64,000 nt of DNA from Chromobacterium sp. ATCC 53434 (GTDB lineage: Bacteria; Pseudomonadota; Gammaproteobacteria; Burkholderiales; Chromobacteriaceae), in NCBI RefSeq assembly GCF_002848345.1, contig NZ_CP025429.1, forward strand, positions 682,001-746,000. The letters are read 5' to 3'. The notes below the pieces were generated by a model. It did no database searches and was not told the origin of the DNA. It saw only the letters and a program-made list of their open reading frames with translations. Below, piece by piece: positions 20,146-27,833 of the stretch. Positions within the stretch are counted from its first letter, which is position 1, and the number at the start of each line of letters is the position of its first letter. The translations under genes and the position numbers were made by a program.

Positions 20146-20910
20146 TCAGTCGCCATCCCGTTTCAGGCTGCCGTCGGCGGCGCGCTGAACCTGCTTGAAG
20201 AAGCCGCGCAAGATGTCGATCTCCTCGCGCAACAGTCCGGCGCGGTTGAACAAGGTGCGCATCCGCCGCATCAGCCGCTCGCCGTTGCGGCGCTGGAGGT
20301 AGCCGATGTCGTCCATCGCCTGTCCCAGGTGGCCGCACATGCCCTCGACCTCGCCCTGGGTGGCGGCCTCGCCGTCGGGGCGCAGGTATTCGACGTCGAC
20401 GCCGGTATGGCTGAACAACTCGTAGGTCATCACCTGCACCGCCATCGCCAGGTTCAGCGAGAAGTAGTCCGGATTGCCGGGTATCGTCAGCAGCCGGTTG
20501 CACTGCTCCACTTCCTCTATCGACAGGCCGAAGGTCTCATTGCCGAACACCAGGGCCACCTGTTCGCCGTCGCGGGCGCGGGCGATCAGTTCCGGCGCGG
20601 TCTGGCGCGGCGTCGCCAGCGGCGTGGTCAGTTCGCGGCGGCGGCTGGTCAGCGCGCAGGCGACGGTGACGTCGGCCAGCGCTTCCGACAGCGTGCCGAC
20701 CACGACGGCGCGTTCCAGCAGATCGGCTGCGCCGGAGGCCAGCGTGGTCGCTTCGTCGCTGGGAAACGCTTTCGGTTCAACCAGGTACAGCCGGCTCAAT
20801 CCCATGGTTTTCATCGCGCGCGCGGCCGAGCCGATGTTGCCCGGATGGTTGGGGCGGGCCAGCACTACGCGGATGTTTTGCAGAAAATCAGGTACTTGGG
20901 GTTTATTCAT
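20146..20910 (-). CDS. trmJ: tRNA (cytidine/uridine-2'-O-)-methyltransferase TrmJ
   Basis: A 254-residue SPOUT-class methyltransferase that 2'-O-methylates position 32 of tRNAs. Motif I is NHPGNIGSAARAMKTMG (about residues 20-36); the trefoil-knot SAM site shows ALVFGNETFGLS and the C-terminal IPGNPDYFSLNLAMAVQV. The ATG at 20910 gives the normal length; longer frames lack homology. Its stop overlaps the start of the interrupted DUF1853 gene. Confidence 0.93.
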   Translation of the reverse strand: MNKPQVPDFLQNIRVVLARPNHPGNIGSAARAMKTMGLSRLYLVEPKAFPSDEATTLASGAADLLERAVVVGTLSEALADVTVACALTSRRRELTTPLATPRQTAPELIARARDGEQVALVFGNETFGLSIEEVEQCNRLLTIPGNPDYFSLNLAMAVQVMTYELFSHTGVDVEYLRPDGEAATQGEVEGMCGHLGQAMDDIGYLQRRNGERLMRRMRTLFNRAGLLREEIDILRGFFKQVQRAADGSLKRDGD

Positions 20911-20931
20911 TGGCGTTTTCACATTAAAATA

Positions 20932-20975
20932 GCGGGCATATATCAAAAGCCCGCGCCCAGGCGTCGGGTTTTTTT
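20932..20975 (+). promoter_or_regulatory. Hairpin region in the trmJ-suhB gap, attenuator-like
   Basis: On the plus strand a stem CCCGCGCC / GGCG-T-CGGG (20950-20968) runs into seven T residues, about 80 bp before the suhB start, as an intrinsic terminator would. Its left arm can instead pair as GCCCGC (20949-20954) with GCGGGC (20932-20937), so two exclusive folds are possible. TAAAAT at 20925-20930 could be a -10, which would place the transcript start at the edge of the first arm and weaken the two-fold model. Confidence 0.35.
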
Positions 20976-21055
20976 GTTCCTTAACCCAGATTGTTACTGG
21001 CGGGTGTCGCGTCATCGACGGACACCCGCCCATCGTTCAAGTGTAGAGGCCGTCA

Positions 21056-21847
21056 ATGCATCCGATGCTCAATGTCGCGGTTAAAGCCGCTCGCCGCGCA
21101 GGCAGTGTTATCCAGCGCGCGTCGCTCAACCTCGACGCCATCCGCGTAGAGAAGAAAAAGCACAATGACTTTGTGACCGAGGTGGATCGCGCCGCCGAGG
21201 ACGCGATCATCAACGTCATTCTCGAAGCCTATCCGAAGCACGCGATTCTAGCAGAAGAGTCCGGCGCCAAAGGCGTGGGTTCTTCCGAATACGAATGGAT
21301 CATCGACCCGATCGACGGCACCACCAACTTCCTGCACGGCCACCCGCAATACGCGATCTCGATCGCGATGGCGCACAAGGGCCAGATCCAGCAGGCGGTG
21401 GTCTACGACCCGAACCGCAACGATCTGTTCACCGCCTCGCGCGGCGTCGGCTCCTTCCTCAACGACCGCCGCATCCGCGTCTCCAAGCGCTTCATGATGA
21501 ACGAGTGCGTGATCGGCACCGGCTTCCCGGTTTCCGATCAGAGCTATATCGATCAGTACCTCGGCATGCTGAAGGACGTGATAGGCAAGACCGCCGGCGT
21601 GCGCCGCGAAGGCGCCGCGTCGCTGGATCTGTGCAATGTCGCCTGCGGCCGCACCGAAGGCTTCTTCGAGCTGAACCTGAAGCCGTGGGACATCGCAGCC
21701 GGCAGCCTGATCGTGCAGGAGGCGGGCGGCATCGTCACCGACCCGACCGGCGAGCAGGGCTGGTTCGAGTCCGGCGACATCGTCGCCGGCAGCCCGAAGG
21801 TGCTGGCCCAGCTGCTGCAACTGCTGGCGCCGCACGTCAACAAGTAA
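21056..21847 (+). CDS. suhB: Inositol-1-monophosphatase family protein SuhB
   Basis: A 263-residue Mg2+-dependent phosphatase that also acts in rRNA transcription antitermination and ribosome maturation in E. coli. Metal-binding motifs are EESG (about residue 63), DPIDGTTNF (about 82-90) and WDIAAGSLIVQEAGG (about 213-227). Length matches E. coli SuhB (267). It is monocistronic with a strong terminator. Its moonlighting antitermination role is known in enterobacteria and only inferred here. Confidence 0.94.
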   Translation: MHPMLNVAVKAARRAGSVIQRASLNLDAIRVEKKKHNDFVTEVDRAAEDAIINVILEAYPKHAILAEESGAKGVGSSEYEWIIDPIDGTTNFLHGHPQYAISIAMAHKGQIQQAVVYDPNRNDLFTASRGVGSFLNDRRIRVSKRFMMNECVIGTGFPVSDQSYIDQYLGMLKDVIGKTAGVRREGAASLDLCNVACGRTEGFFELNLKPWDIAAGSLIVQEAGGIVTDPTGEQGWFESGDIVAGSPKVLAQLLQLLAPHVNK

Positions 21848-21862
21848 GCGGACAGCGTTCCG

Positions 21863-21896
21863 AAAAACGGCAGGCCCGATGGCCTGCCGTTTTTTT
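21863..21896 (+). terminator. Rho-independent terminator of suhB
   Basis: Long perfect stem AAAAACGGCAGGCC / GGCCTGCCGTTTTT with a CGAT loop and a seven-T run. Confidence 0.95.
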
Positions 21897-21952
21897 ATGC
21901 CCGCGGGCATCGGACGCGGAACTGTTGCCACCGTCGCCACTCTAGGTTCAAT

Positions 21953-21969
21953 ATACCCGTGTGGGGTAT
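21953..21969. promoter_or_regulatory. CsoR operator candidate
   Basis: ATACCC-GTGTG-GGGTAT is a perfect dyad of the TACCC/GGGTA class bound by CsoR copper repressors. It overlaps the expected promoter region 17 bp ahead of the multicopper oxidase start, and the csoR gene is the next gene downstream. TTGCCA at 21925-21930 is a possible -35. Confidence 0.75.
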
Positions 21970-21985
21970 CTTAACGGAGTGCGCG

Positions 21986-23464
21986 ATGCAACGTCGTCAA
22001 TTGATGCAATGGGGGGGCGCGCTGGCCCTGTCGCCGTGGTTCTTCAGGCCGGCATCGGCCGAGTCGGCCCATGCCGGCCATGGGGCGACGGGGGAGGCGG
22101 CGCCGATGCCGGACGCCGCCGCGCTGGGTTTGGCCAGCGGCTTGCCGCTGCCGGATCTGAAGCGCTTGCCGCTGGAGCGCAAGGACGGCGCGCTGCAAGG
22201 CTGCCTGACCGCGGCGTCGCTGAATCTGCCCTTGTTGCCCGGCAAGCCGGCGACGGAATTCTGGGCGTACAACGACAGCGTGCCCGGCCCGGCCATCGAG
22301 CTGATCGAGGGCGAAACGCTCAGCCTGCGCTTCGACAACCGCCTGCCGCAGCTGACCACCGTGCACTGGCACGGTCTGCCGATTCCGGCCGATCAGGACG
22401 GCAATCCGCACGATCCGGTCCTGTCCGGCCAGGGCCGCGACTACCGTTTCTCCCTGCCGCCCGGCAGCGCCGGCACCTATTGGTACCACCCGCATCCGCA
22501 CGGCCATACCGCCGAGCAGGTGTACCGCGGACTCGCCGGCGTGTTCGTCGTCAGGAGCCGCAACGATCCGCTGGCCCATCTGCCGGAGCGCTGGCTGGTG
22601 CTGTCCGATCTGAAGCTGGACGACGGCGGCGCGATCGCCGCCAACAGCGAGGCCGACAAGATGGATGGCCGCGAGGGCCAGTTCGTGCTGGTCAACGGCG
22701 CGTGGCGGCCGAAGCTGGCGCTGGGGCGTGGCGAGCGCCAGCGCTGGAGGGTCTGGAACGCCACCAGCGCCCGGGTGCTGAAGCTGGCCTTGCCGGCGCA
22801 TGAGGTCTGGCTGGTCGGCACCGACGGCGGCCTGATCGAAAAGCCGCGCCGCGTCGAATATCTGTTGTTGCCGCCGGGCGCGCGCGTCGAACTGGCCGTC
22901 ACCGGCCGTTTCGACGCCGGCAAGCCGGCCGGCCTGATCGCGCTGCCGTACGCGCGCGGCAAGATGATGGGGCCGGAGCAGGGCAAGGCCTTGCCGCTGC
23001 TTGATGTCGAGGCCGGGCCGACGGAGACGACGGCGGCGCTGCCGTCCAGGCTGCGGACGATCGCGCCGTTGCCGAAGCCGACGGTCAGGCGCTTGGTGGC
23101 GTTCAGCGAGGACATGAGCAATCCGGCGGCGATGTTTCTGATCAACGGCAAGGCCTTCGACATGGACCGGATGGACTTCAGCGGCAAGGTCGGCGAGGTG
23201 GAGGAGTGGGAAATCGACAATCGGGCCGACATGGACCATCCCTTCCATTTGCACGGCACCCAGTTCCAGGTGACGGAGCGGCACGACGGCAAAGGCTGGC
23301 GGCGCGAGTCCTACCTGGCTTGGCGCGACGTGGTCAATGTGCCGCCGGGGCAGAAGGTCAGGCTGCGTTTCCGCCAGGATATGCCCGGTCCGCGGATGTT
23401 TCACTGCCATATCCTGGAGCACGAGGACGCCGGGATGATGGGCACGCTGGATGTTCGTGCCTAG
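21986..23464 (+). CDS. Periplasmic multicopper oxidase, Tat-exported
   Basis: A 492-residue oxidase that probably converts toxic periplasmic Cu(I) to Cu(II), as CueO/CopA do. A twin-arginine leader (MQRRQLMQW) is followed by a signal region to about residue 30. All four copper-ligand blocks are present: HWHG, WYHPHPHGH, HPFHLHG and HCHILEHEDAGMM near the C terminus. The ATG at 21986 has GGAG at 21976-21979. A dyad resembling a CsoR operator lies just upstream and csoR directly downstream. Confidence 0.93.
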   Translation: MQRRQLMQWGGALALSPWFFRPASAESAHAGHGATGEAAPMPDAAALGLASGLPLPDLKRLPLERKDGALQGCLTAASLNLPLLPGKPATEFWAYNDSVPGPAIELIEGETLSLRFDNRLPQLTTVHWHGLPIPADQDGNPHDPVLSGQGRDYRFSLPPGSAGTYWYHPHPHGHTAEQVYRGLAGVFVVRSRNDPLAHLPERWLVLSDLKLDDGGAIAANSEADKMDGREGQFVLVNGAWRPKLALGRGERQRWRVWNATSARVLKLALPAHEVWLVGTDGGLIEKPRRVEYLLLPPGARVELAVTGRFDAGKPAGLIALPYARGKMMGPEQGKALPLLDVEAGPTETTAALPSRLRTIAPLPKPTVRRLVAFSEDMSNPAAMFLINGKAFDMDRMDFSGKVGEVEEWEIDNRADMDHPFHLHGTQFQVTERHDGKGWRRESYLAWRDVVNVPPGQKVRLRFRQDMPGPRMFHCHILEHEDAGMMGTLDVRA

Positions 23465-23512
23465 TGATGGAGGATAAGCGATAATGCGACGATAGAATGT
23501 CCAGGACACGCC

Positions 23513-23839
23513 ATGAACGATACCCGCCCCCCGCATGAGGAATGCTGTCACGAACCCCCGGCCGCCGAGCGCAGCGTGGTGCAGCCGGGCAAGGCGGCGC
23601 TGCTGAAGCGGCTGGCGCGGATAGAGGGGCAGGTGCGCGGCATCGGCGGCATGATAGAGTCCGACCGCTACTGCGTGGACGTGCTGACCCAGGTGGCGGC
23701 GGTGAAGTCGGCGCTGGACGCGGTGGCGCTGCAGTTGCTGGAAAACCACATGAAGGGCTGCGTCGCGCGCGCGCTGCAGCAGGGCGACGCCACCGGCATG
23801 GTGACCGAGCTGATCGATGTGGTGAAGAAAGTCCGCTGA
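23513..23839 (+). CDS. csoR: Copper-sensing transcriptional repressor of the CsoR family
   Basis: A 108-residue all-helical regulator of the CsoR/RcnR (DUF156) family. Copper ligands expected for CsoR are present as Cys54, His79 and Cys83 (C-X24-H-X3-C), which separates it from the nickel sensor RcnR. An additional ECCHE near the N terminus (residues 10-14) may bind metal. Placed 48 bp after the oxidase gene, it likely represses the pair through the dyad at 21953 and releases with Cu(I). Confidence 0.92.
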   Translation: MNDTRPPHEECCHEPPAAERSVVQPGKAALLKRLARIEGQVRGIGGMIESDRYCVDVLTQVAAVKSALDAVALQLLENHMKGCVARALQQGDATGMVTELIDVVKKVR

Positions 23840-23857
23840 GGCGGACTCTTTAATCCC

Positions 23858-23881
23858 AAGCCCGCGCCTGCGGGCTTTTTT
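23858..23881 (+). terminator. Rho-independent terminator after csoR
   Basis: Stem AAGCCCGC / GCGGGCTT with a 4-nt loop and a six-T run. Confidence 0.88.
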
Positions 23882-23895
23882 CCAGGGAGCTCGAG

Positions 23896-24192
23896 ATGAG
23901 GAAACTGGCATTCGTCGCGCTGTTGCTGGCCGGGGCCGCCCAGGCGGCGCCGATTCCGTTTGAAACCTATATCAAGCTGCACAACGGCATGCTGGAGGCC
24001 GAACTGGTGTCGGTGGCCGGCGCGCCGGACTACGGCAGCGACAGCAATCGGGGCGCCTTGGCCAGCGGCGTGACCACGGTGTCGACGACCCGCCAGCTGA
24101 GCTGGCTGGCCAACGAGCAGGTTCCGTACACCACCATCGTCACGCTGCGCGACGGCGTGGTGGTTGGCATCAAGCGCAACAAGAAGTTGTAA
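23896..24192 (+). CDS. Small secreted protein of unknown function
   Basis: A 98-residue protein with a clear signal peptide (about residues 1-18, cleavage after AAQA). The mature part has one mixed alpha/beta segment with LHNGMLEAELVSVAGAPDY and a C-terminal VTLRDGVVVGIKRNK. This pattern is reminiscent of small BamE/SmpA-like folds, but no lipobox is present and I do not recognise the family. It lies alone between the csoR terminator and the ribosomal-protein operon; its ATG follows GGGAG. Confidence 0.7.
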   Translation: MRKLAFVALLLAGAAQAAPIPFETYIKLHNGMLEAELVSVAGAPDYGSDSNRGALASGVTTVSTTRQLSWLANEQVPYTTIVTLRDGVVVGIKRNKKL

Positions 24193-24238
24193 ATCCGCCG
24201 CGCCGGCGACGTTCCGGCGGCGGAAAAGGCATGGAAAG

Positions 24239-24267
24239 TTGCCTGGCCGCGGCAAAGTGCGTAGAAT
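24239..24267 (+). promoter_or_regulatory. Sigma-70 promoter of the rpsF operon
   Basis: TTGCCT (24239-24244) and TAGAAT (24262-24267) are separated by the ideal 17 bp. The predicted start is near 24274, giving a leader of about 63 nt. Confidence 0.75.
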
Positions 24268-24285
24268 ACTGCGGTTTACTACCTT

Positions 24286-24312
24286 GCCTTTCGCAATCGC
24301 ATGGCGGAAGGC
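24286..24312 (+). promoter_or_regulatory. Stem-loop in the rpsF leader
   Basis: A 9-bp stem GCCTTTCGC / GCGGAAGGC (one G-U pair) sits between the promoter and the rpsF ribosome site. rpsF leaders in many bacteria carry an S6:S18-binding hairpin for autoregulation; I cannot confirm its conserved bulge here. Confidence 0.4.
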
Positions 24313-24336
24313 TACGAATAGCCAAAAGGAGTTCAC

Positions 24337-24711
24337 ATGCGCCATTACGAAATCGTGTTCATCGTGCACCCGGACCAGTCCGAACAGGTCCCGGCCATGA
24401 TCGAACGCTACAAGGGTATGGTTCTGGCCGCCGAAGGCAAGATCCATCGTCTGGAAGACTGGGGCCGCCGCCAACTGGCTTACCCGATCCAGAAGCTGCA
24501 CAAAGCTCACTACGTTCTGATGAACGTTGAGTGCCAGTCGGAAACCCTGGCCGAGATCGAGCACGCCTTCAAGTTCAACGACGCCGTTCTGCGCCACCTG
24601 ACCGTCAAGATGGACCGCGCTATCAGCGACGCGTCCCCGATGATGAAGGACGAAAAGGCGAAGAACCTGCTGGACGCCCAGCCGGCCGCCGAGGCTGAAG
24701 TTTCCGCCTAA
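24337..24711 (+). CDS. rpsF: 30S ribosomal protein S6
   Basis: A 124-residue S6, which pairs with S18 on the platform of the 30S subunit. The N-terminal [19 protein letters not shown] and [16 protein letters not shown] are family signatures. A strong AAAAGGAG lies upstream of the ATG. First gene of rpsF-priB-rpsR-rplI; its TAA is directly followed by the TTG start of priB. Confidence 0.98.
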   Translation: MRHYEIVFIVHPDQSEQVPAMIERYKGMVLAAEGKIHRLEDWGRRQLAYPIQKLHKAHYVLMNVECQSETLAEIEHAFKFNDAVLRHLTVKMDRAISDASPMMKDEKAKNLLDAQPAAEAEVSA

Positions 24712-25029
24712 TTGGCGGAGCTTTCGGTCTTGCAGAACCGTCTGCTGCTGACCGTCACGGTCGAACGCGAGGATGCGCTGAGATACACGCCCGCCGGCTT
24801 GCCGGTAGTGGAGGTGTGGCTCAAGCACCAGTCCCGGCAAAGCGCCGGGGGCTTCGAACGCGATGTGGCCTGCGATATACAGGCCGTATGGGTAGGCGAG
24901 GAGGCCCGGAAACATTCCGGGAAGCTGGCGGGACAGGTGATGAACGTCACCGGTTTTCTCAGTCAGCGCAGCCTGCGCAACCCGCGGTTGGTGCTCAATA
25001 TCGAATATGTTGAATTTGTAAAAGGTTAG
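24712..25029 (+). CDS. priB: Primosomal replication protein PriB
   Basis: A 105-residue OB-fold protein that helps PriA reload the replicative helicase at stalled forks. [18 protein letters not shown] is the conserved core, very like neisserial PriB. The start is TTG, either at 24712 immediately after the rpsF stop or at 24730, where GGAG at 24717-24720 is better spaced. No ATG gives a full domain. The position between S6 and S18 is the standard operon order. Confidence 0.9.
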   Translation: MAELSVLQNRLLLTVTVEREDALRYTPAGLPVVEVWLKHQSRQSAGGFERDVACDIQAVWVGEEARKHSGKLAGQVMNVTGFLSQRSLRNPRLVLNIEYVEFVKG

Positions 25030-25034
25030 TCAAA

Positions 25035-25262
25035 ATGGCTCGTCAACTCTTCAAGCGCAAGAAGTTCTGCCGCTTCACGGCAGAAGGCATCAAGGAAATC
25101 GACTACAAATCCGTTGATCTCCTGAAAGATTTCATCGCCGAAAACGGCAAAATCATCCCGGCTCGCATCACCGGCACCAAGGCCCGCTACCAGCGTCAGC
25201 TGACCACTGCTATCAAGCGTGCTCGCTTCCTGGCCTTCCTGCCGTACACCGACCAGCACTAA
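25035..25262 (+). CDS. rpsR: 30S ribosomal protein S18
   Basis: A 75-residue basic protein of the 30S platform. [18 protein letters not shown] and [20 protein letters not shown] are the invariant S18 blocks. It starts 5 bp after priB. Confidence 0.98.
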   Translation: MARQLFKRKKFCRFTAEGIKEIDYKSVDLLKDFIAENGKIIPARITGTKARYQRQLTTAIKRARFLAFLPYTDQH

Positions 25263-25282
25263 ACCGGGAAAGGAACAAGAAG

Positions 25283-25732
25283 ATGCAAATCATCCTGCTC
25301 GAAAAAGTGGCCAATCTGGGTCAACTGGGCGACGTGGTCAACGTGAAGAACGGCTTCGCCCGTAACTTCCTGATCCCGCAAGGCAAAGCCAAGCGCGCTA
25401 CCGACGCGAACCTGAAAGAGTTCGAAGTTCGTCGCGCCGAACTGGAAGCCAAGCAAGCCGAAATCCTGGCCGACGCCAAGGTTCGCGCCGAGAAGCTGAA
25501 CGAAGCCGTGATCACCATCGCCCAGAAGGCTGGTGTGGACGGTCGTCTGTTCGGCTCCGTGACCAACGTCGACGTAGCCGCAGCCGTTACCGCTTTCGGC
25601 GTCGAAGTGAAGCGTCACGAAGTTCGCCTGCCGAACGGCCCGTTCAAGGCCATCGGCGAATACGACATCGAGATCGCCCTGCACCACGACGTGGTCACCC
25701 CGATCAAGATCGTTGTGGTCGGCGAAGCCTGA
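25283..25732 (+). CDS. rplI: 50S ribosomal protein L9
   Basis: A 149-residue L9 with an N-terminal rRNA-binding domain ([32 protein letters not shown]), a long connecting helix (about 41-75) and a C-terminal domain. The ATG follows GGAAAGGAAC. Last gene of the operon. Confidence 0.98.
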   Translation: MQIILLEKVANLGQLGDVVNVKNGFARNFLIPQGKAKRATDANLKEFEVRRAELEAKQAEILADAKVRAEKLNEAVITIAQKAGVDGRLFGSVTNVDVAAAVTAFGVEVKRHEVRLPNGPFKAIGEYDIEIALHHDVVTPIKIVVVGEA

Positions 25733-25755
25733 TTCCCGTTTAGGGAGTCTGCGAG

Positions 25756-25781
25756 AAAAGCCCGCTTCGGCGGGCTTTTTT
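25756..25781 (+). terminator. Rho-independent terminator of the rpsF-rplI operon
   Basis: Stem AAAAGCCCGC / GCGGGCTTTT with a TTCG tetraloop and a T run. Confidence 0.95.
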
Positions 25782-25887
25782 GCGTCCTGCGGCTATTTAT
25801 AAAAACATAATGAATTGCTGATTATCGACAAGCCGCGGCCGGCTGGCGGCTGCGACAATACGGCGGTCAAAGCTAGCGAGTCGCGCG

Positions 25888-27198
25888 ATGGTTTATCTGC
25901 AATTACTGGTGGTGCTCGGCGCCATCTTCATCGGTGTGCGCATGGGCGGCATCGGCCTCGGCGTCACCGGCGGCGCCGGCCTCTTGATCCTGGTCTTCGT
26001 CTTCGGCCTGAAGCCGGGCCATGCGCCGATAGACGTGGTCCTGATCATTATTTCCGTCATCACCGCGTCGGCCGCGCTGCAGTCGGCGCGCGGGCTGGAT
26101 TATATGGTCGGCGTGGCCGCCAGGCTGCTGCGGCGCAAGCCGCGGCACATCGTGCTGCTGGCGCCGCTGGTGGGCTGGTTGTCCACCTTCCTCGCCGGCA
26201 CCGGCTTCATCGCGCTGGCGCTGATGCCCATCGTGGTGGAGGTGGCCGAGAAAACCGGCATCCGGCCGGAGCGGCCGTTGGCCGGCCTGACGGTGGCGTC
26301 GCAAAACGCCATCGTCGCCTGTCCGGTCTCGGCCGCCACGGTGGCGCTGGCCACCGTGCTGGCGCCTCATGGCGTCGCCTTGACCGACATCATCATGATC
26401 AGCATTCCGGCGACGCTGTTGGGCGCGCTGGCCGGCGGCGCGGCGATGCTGCGCTACGGCCGCGAATTGGCCGACGATCCCGCCTACCGCCGCAAGCTGG
26501 CCGACGGCGGCGTCAGCCGGCCGCAAAGCGGGACCGACGAGATCTTGCCGCGCACCGCCGCCTGGTCGGTTTACGGCTTTCTGTCGACGGTGGCGGCCAT
26601 CGTGCTGCTGGCGGCGATGCCGCGGCTGCGGCCGGCCTGGCCCGGCGCGGGCGGCATGGAGCCGGTTTCGATGGTGGACGTGATCCAGATGTGCATGCTG
26701 GGGTATGCGGCGTTGGCGGCGCTGGTTTGCAAGGCGGACCTGCGGGGCATGGTGTCCGGCGGCATGTTCCGTTCCGGCGCGGTGGCGGCGGTGACCATCC
26801 TCGGCGCGGCCTGGATGAGCGACACCTTCATCCAGGCCAATCTGCCGCTGTTCAAGCACAATATCGTCGGCATCGTCGAATCGGCGCCGTGGCTGTTCGC
26901 CTTCGCGGTGTTCGCGATGGCGGTGATCCTGTTCAGCCAGGGGGCGACCACCAAGGTGATGATGCCGCTGGGCGTGTCGCTGGGGATCGCGGCGCCGGTG
27001 TTGATCGCCATCTTCCCGGCGGTGGTGGGCGTCTATGTGCTGCCCAGCTATCCCAGTCTGATCGCGGCGGTGGAGATGGATTACACCGGCACCACCGGCA
27101 TCGGCCGCTGGGTGTTCAACCACAGCTTCATCGTGCCGGGGCTGGTGAGCACCGCCGTGTCGGTCGCGACCGGTTTCGCGCTGCTGGCCTTGAGGTGA
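25888..27198 (+). CDS. Anaerobic C4-dicarboxylate carrier, DcuA/DcuB family
   Basis: A 436-residue membrane exchanger of the Dcu family, moving aspartate, fumarate, malate and succinate. VRMGGIGLGVTGGAGLLILV (about residues 17-36), GLDYMVG, LAPLVGWLSTFLAGTGFIAL and the C-terminal MDYTGTTGIGRWVFNHSFIVPG are close to DcuA. About ten to twelve helices are predicted. DcuA and DcuB cannot be separated by eye. No FNR box was found in the 100 bp upstream. It is convergent, one base from the DUF2322 stop. Confidence 0.9.
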   Translation: MVYLQLLVVLGAIFIGVRMGGIGLGVTGGAGLLILVFVFGLKPGHAPIDVVLIIISVITASAALQSARGLDYMVGVAARLLRRKPRHIVLLAPLVGWLSTFLAGTGFIALALMPIVVEVAEKTGIRPERPLAGLTVASQNAIVACPVSAATVALATVLAPHGVALTDIIMISIPATLLGALAGGAAMLRYGRELADDPAYRRKLADGGVSRPQSGTDEILPRTAAWSVYGFLSTVAAIVLLAAMPRLRPAWPGAGGMEPVSMVDVIQMCMLGYAALAALVCKADLRGMVSGGMFRSGAVAAVTILGAAWMSDTFIQANLPLFKHNIVGIVESAPWLFAFAVFAMAVILFSQGATTKVMMPLGVSLGIAAPVLIAIFPAVVGVYVLPSYPSLIAAVEMDYTGTTGIGRWVFNHSFIVPGLVSTAVSVATGFALLALR

Positions 27199-27199
27199 T

Positions 27200-27529
27200 T
27201 CAGCCTTCGGCTTCCAGCACCACGCGGGCGCGCAGGCCCGGGGCGTCGTGCTCGGCGATGGCCAGCAGGCGGTCGATATTGGGGTGGCTGCCAGGCTGGG
27301 CGCGGGCGGCGGCGGTATGCTCGGCGAACAGCTCCAGGCCCTCGCGCGCGGCCTTGCGGTCGATATGGCCGTGGCGCTTGACCAGCGCGTGGTAGACGCG
27401 CAGCGATCCGGCGCTGCCGGGGCGGTTTTCCAGCCGGTGTATCGCCTCGCCTTCGGCGCTGAGCAGCACGATGGCGGCGATGCCGTCGATGGCGGGCAGG
27501 GCGGCCAGCTGTTCCTGGAACGGGGTCAT
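27200..27529 (-). CDS. DUF2322-family protein
   Basis: A 109-residue soluble protein of the DUF2322 type, function unknown. The N-terminal half (LAALPAIDGIAAIVLLSAEG) is followed by a helical segment with HGHIDRKAAREGLELFAEHTA. The ATG at 27529 has AAGGAG 7 nt upstream; a second ATG at 27535 is only one base from it. It is convergent with the dicarboxylate carrier, and its upstream flank carries a dispersed repeat. Confidence 0.75.
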   Translation of the reverse strand: MTPFQEQLAALPAIDGIAAIVLLSAEGEAIHRLENRPGSAGSLRVYHALVKRHGHIDRKAAREGLELFAEHTAAARAQPGSHPNIDRLLAIAEHDAPGLRARVVLEAEG

Positions 27530-27564
27530 GGTCATTCTCCTTGTTATATTGGCGAAGAGGCTTG

Positions 27565-27626
27565 AGAGCCTGCTCACGATCTTGTTGCGGCAGCGGCCAT
27601 GTTAAGCAAGACCTTGAACAGACTCT
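27565..27626. repeat. Dispersed inverted-repeat element, copy 4 (diverged)
   Basis: Starts AGAGCCTGCTCACGATCTTG and ends with the imperfect inverse CAAGACCTTGAACAGACTCT. It shares the outer end and the TTGCGGC core with the copies at 10847 and 13477. It lies upstream of the DUF2322 gene. Confidence 0.6.
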
Positions 27627-27697
27627 GAATAGGATAAGGGCTAAAGATGACAGTTCCAGTGCCCATCTGTCAGTACTGTGACGCCAAGTGTTAAATT

Positions 27698-27745
27698 TTG
27701 TTTCATTTTGGTGCCTTGTCATAATTATTGCACCATTTTGGTGCG
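27698..27745 (+). promoter_or_regulatory. Two NtrC-type enhancer sites
   Basis: TGCACCA-TTT-TGGTGCG (27729-27745) is a near-perfect NtrC dyad. A weaker site with a perfect right half TGGTGC lies at 27698-27714 (half at 27709). The two TGGTGC halves are 30 bp apart, about three helical turns. The same motif appears ahead of glnA and ntrBC in this window. Centres are about 97 and 127 bp upstream of the start expected from the sigma-54 promoter at 27808. Confidence 0.75.
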
Positions 27746-27807
27746 TTTAATGGCGAGGCATGCGTTGAAATGATTGTTTGAAACGGCGTTACAGGCGTTT
27801 TCGGCGC

Positions 27808-27824
27808 TGGCACGCCGTTTGCTT
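27808..27824 (+). promoter_or_regulatory. Sigma-54 promoter with no protein gene downstream
   Basis: TGGCACGCCGTTTGCTT matches the sigma-54 consensus TGGCACG-N4-TTGCT exactly, with GG and GC separated by the required 10 bp. The predicted start is about 27834. It reads rightwards into a region where the next two genes are on the opposite strand. Confidence 0.8.
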
Positions 27825-27833
27825 TATCCGGAT

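Larger units (their letters stand above)
18115..20156 (-). pseudogene. DUF1853-family protein gene split by an IS630-type insertion
   Basis: The 5' piece (20156-19941, 72 codons, ATG 20156) and the 3' piece (18822-18115) are parts of one gene. Deleting bases 18823-19940 (the element plus one TA copy) rejoins KRLL to IGRYAERLFYFWF in frame, giving a 307-residue protein of typical DUF1853 length, with GEFDFLLW and WHLETASKFYL downstream. Function of the family is unknown. The first codons overlap the trmJ stop by 11 bp, so the gene sat downstream of trmJ in an operon. No other lesions are seen, so the interruption is recent. Confidence 0.9.

Noticed and set aside
25780-25887. FNR site for the C4-dicarboxylate carrier
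   Set aside because: TTGCTGATTATCGACAA does not match TTGAT-N4-ATCAA in half-sites or spacing.
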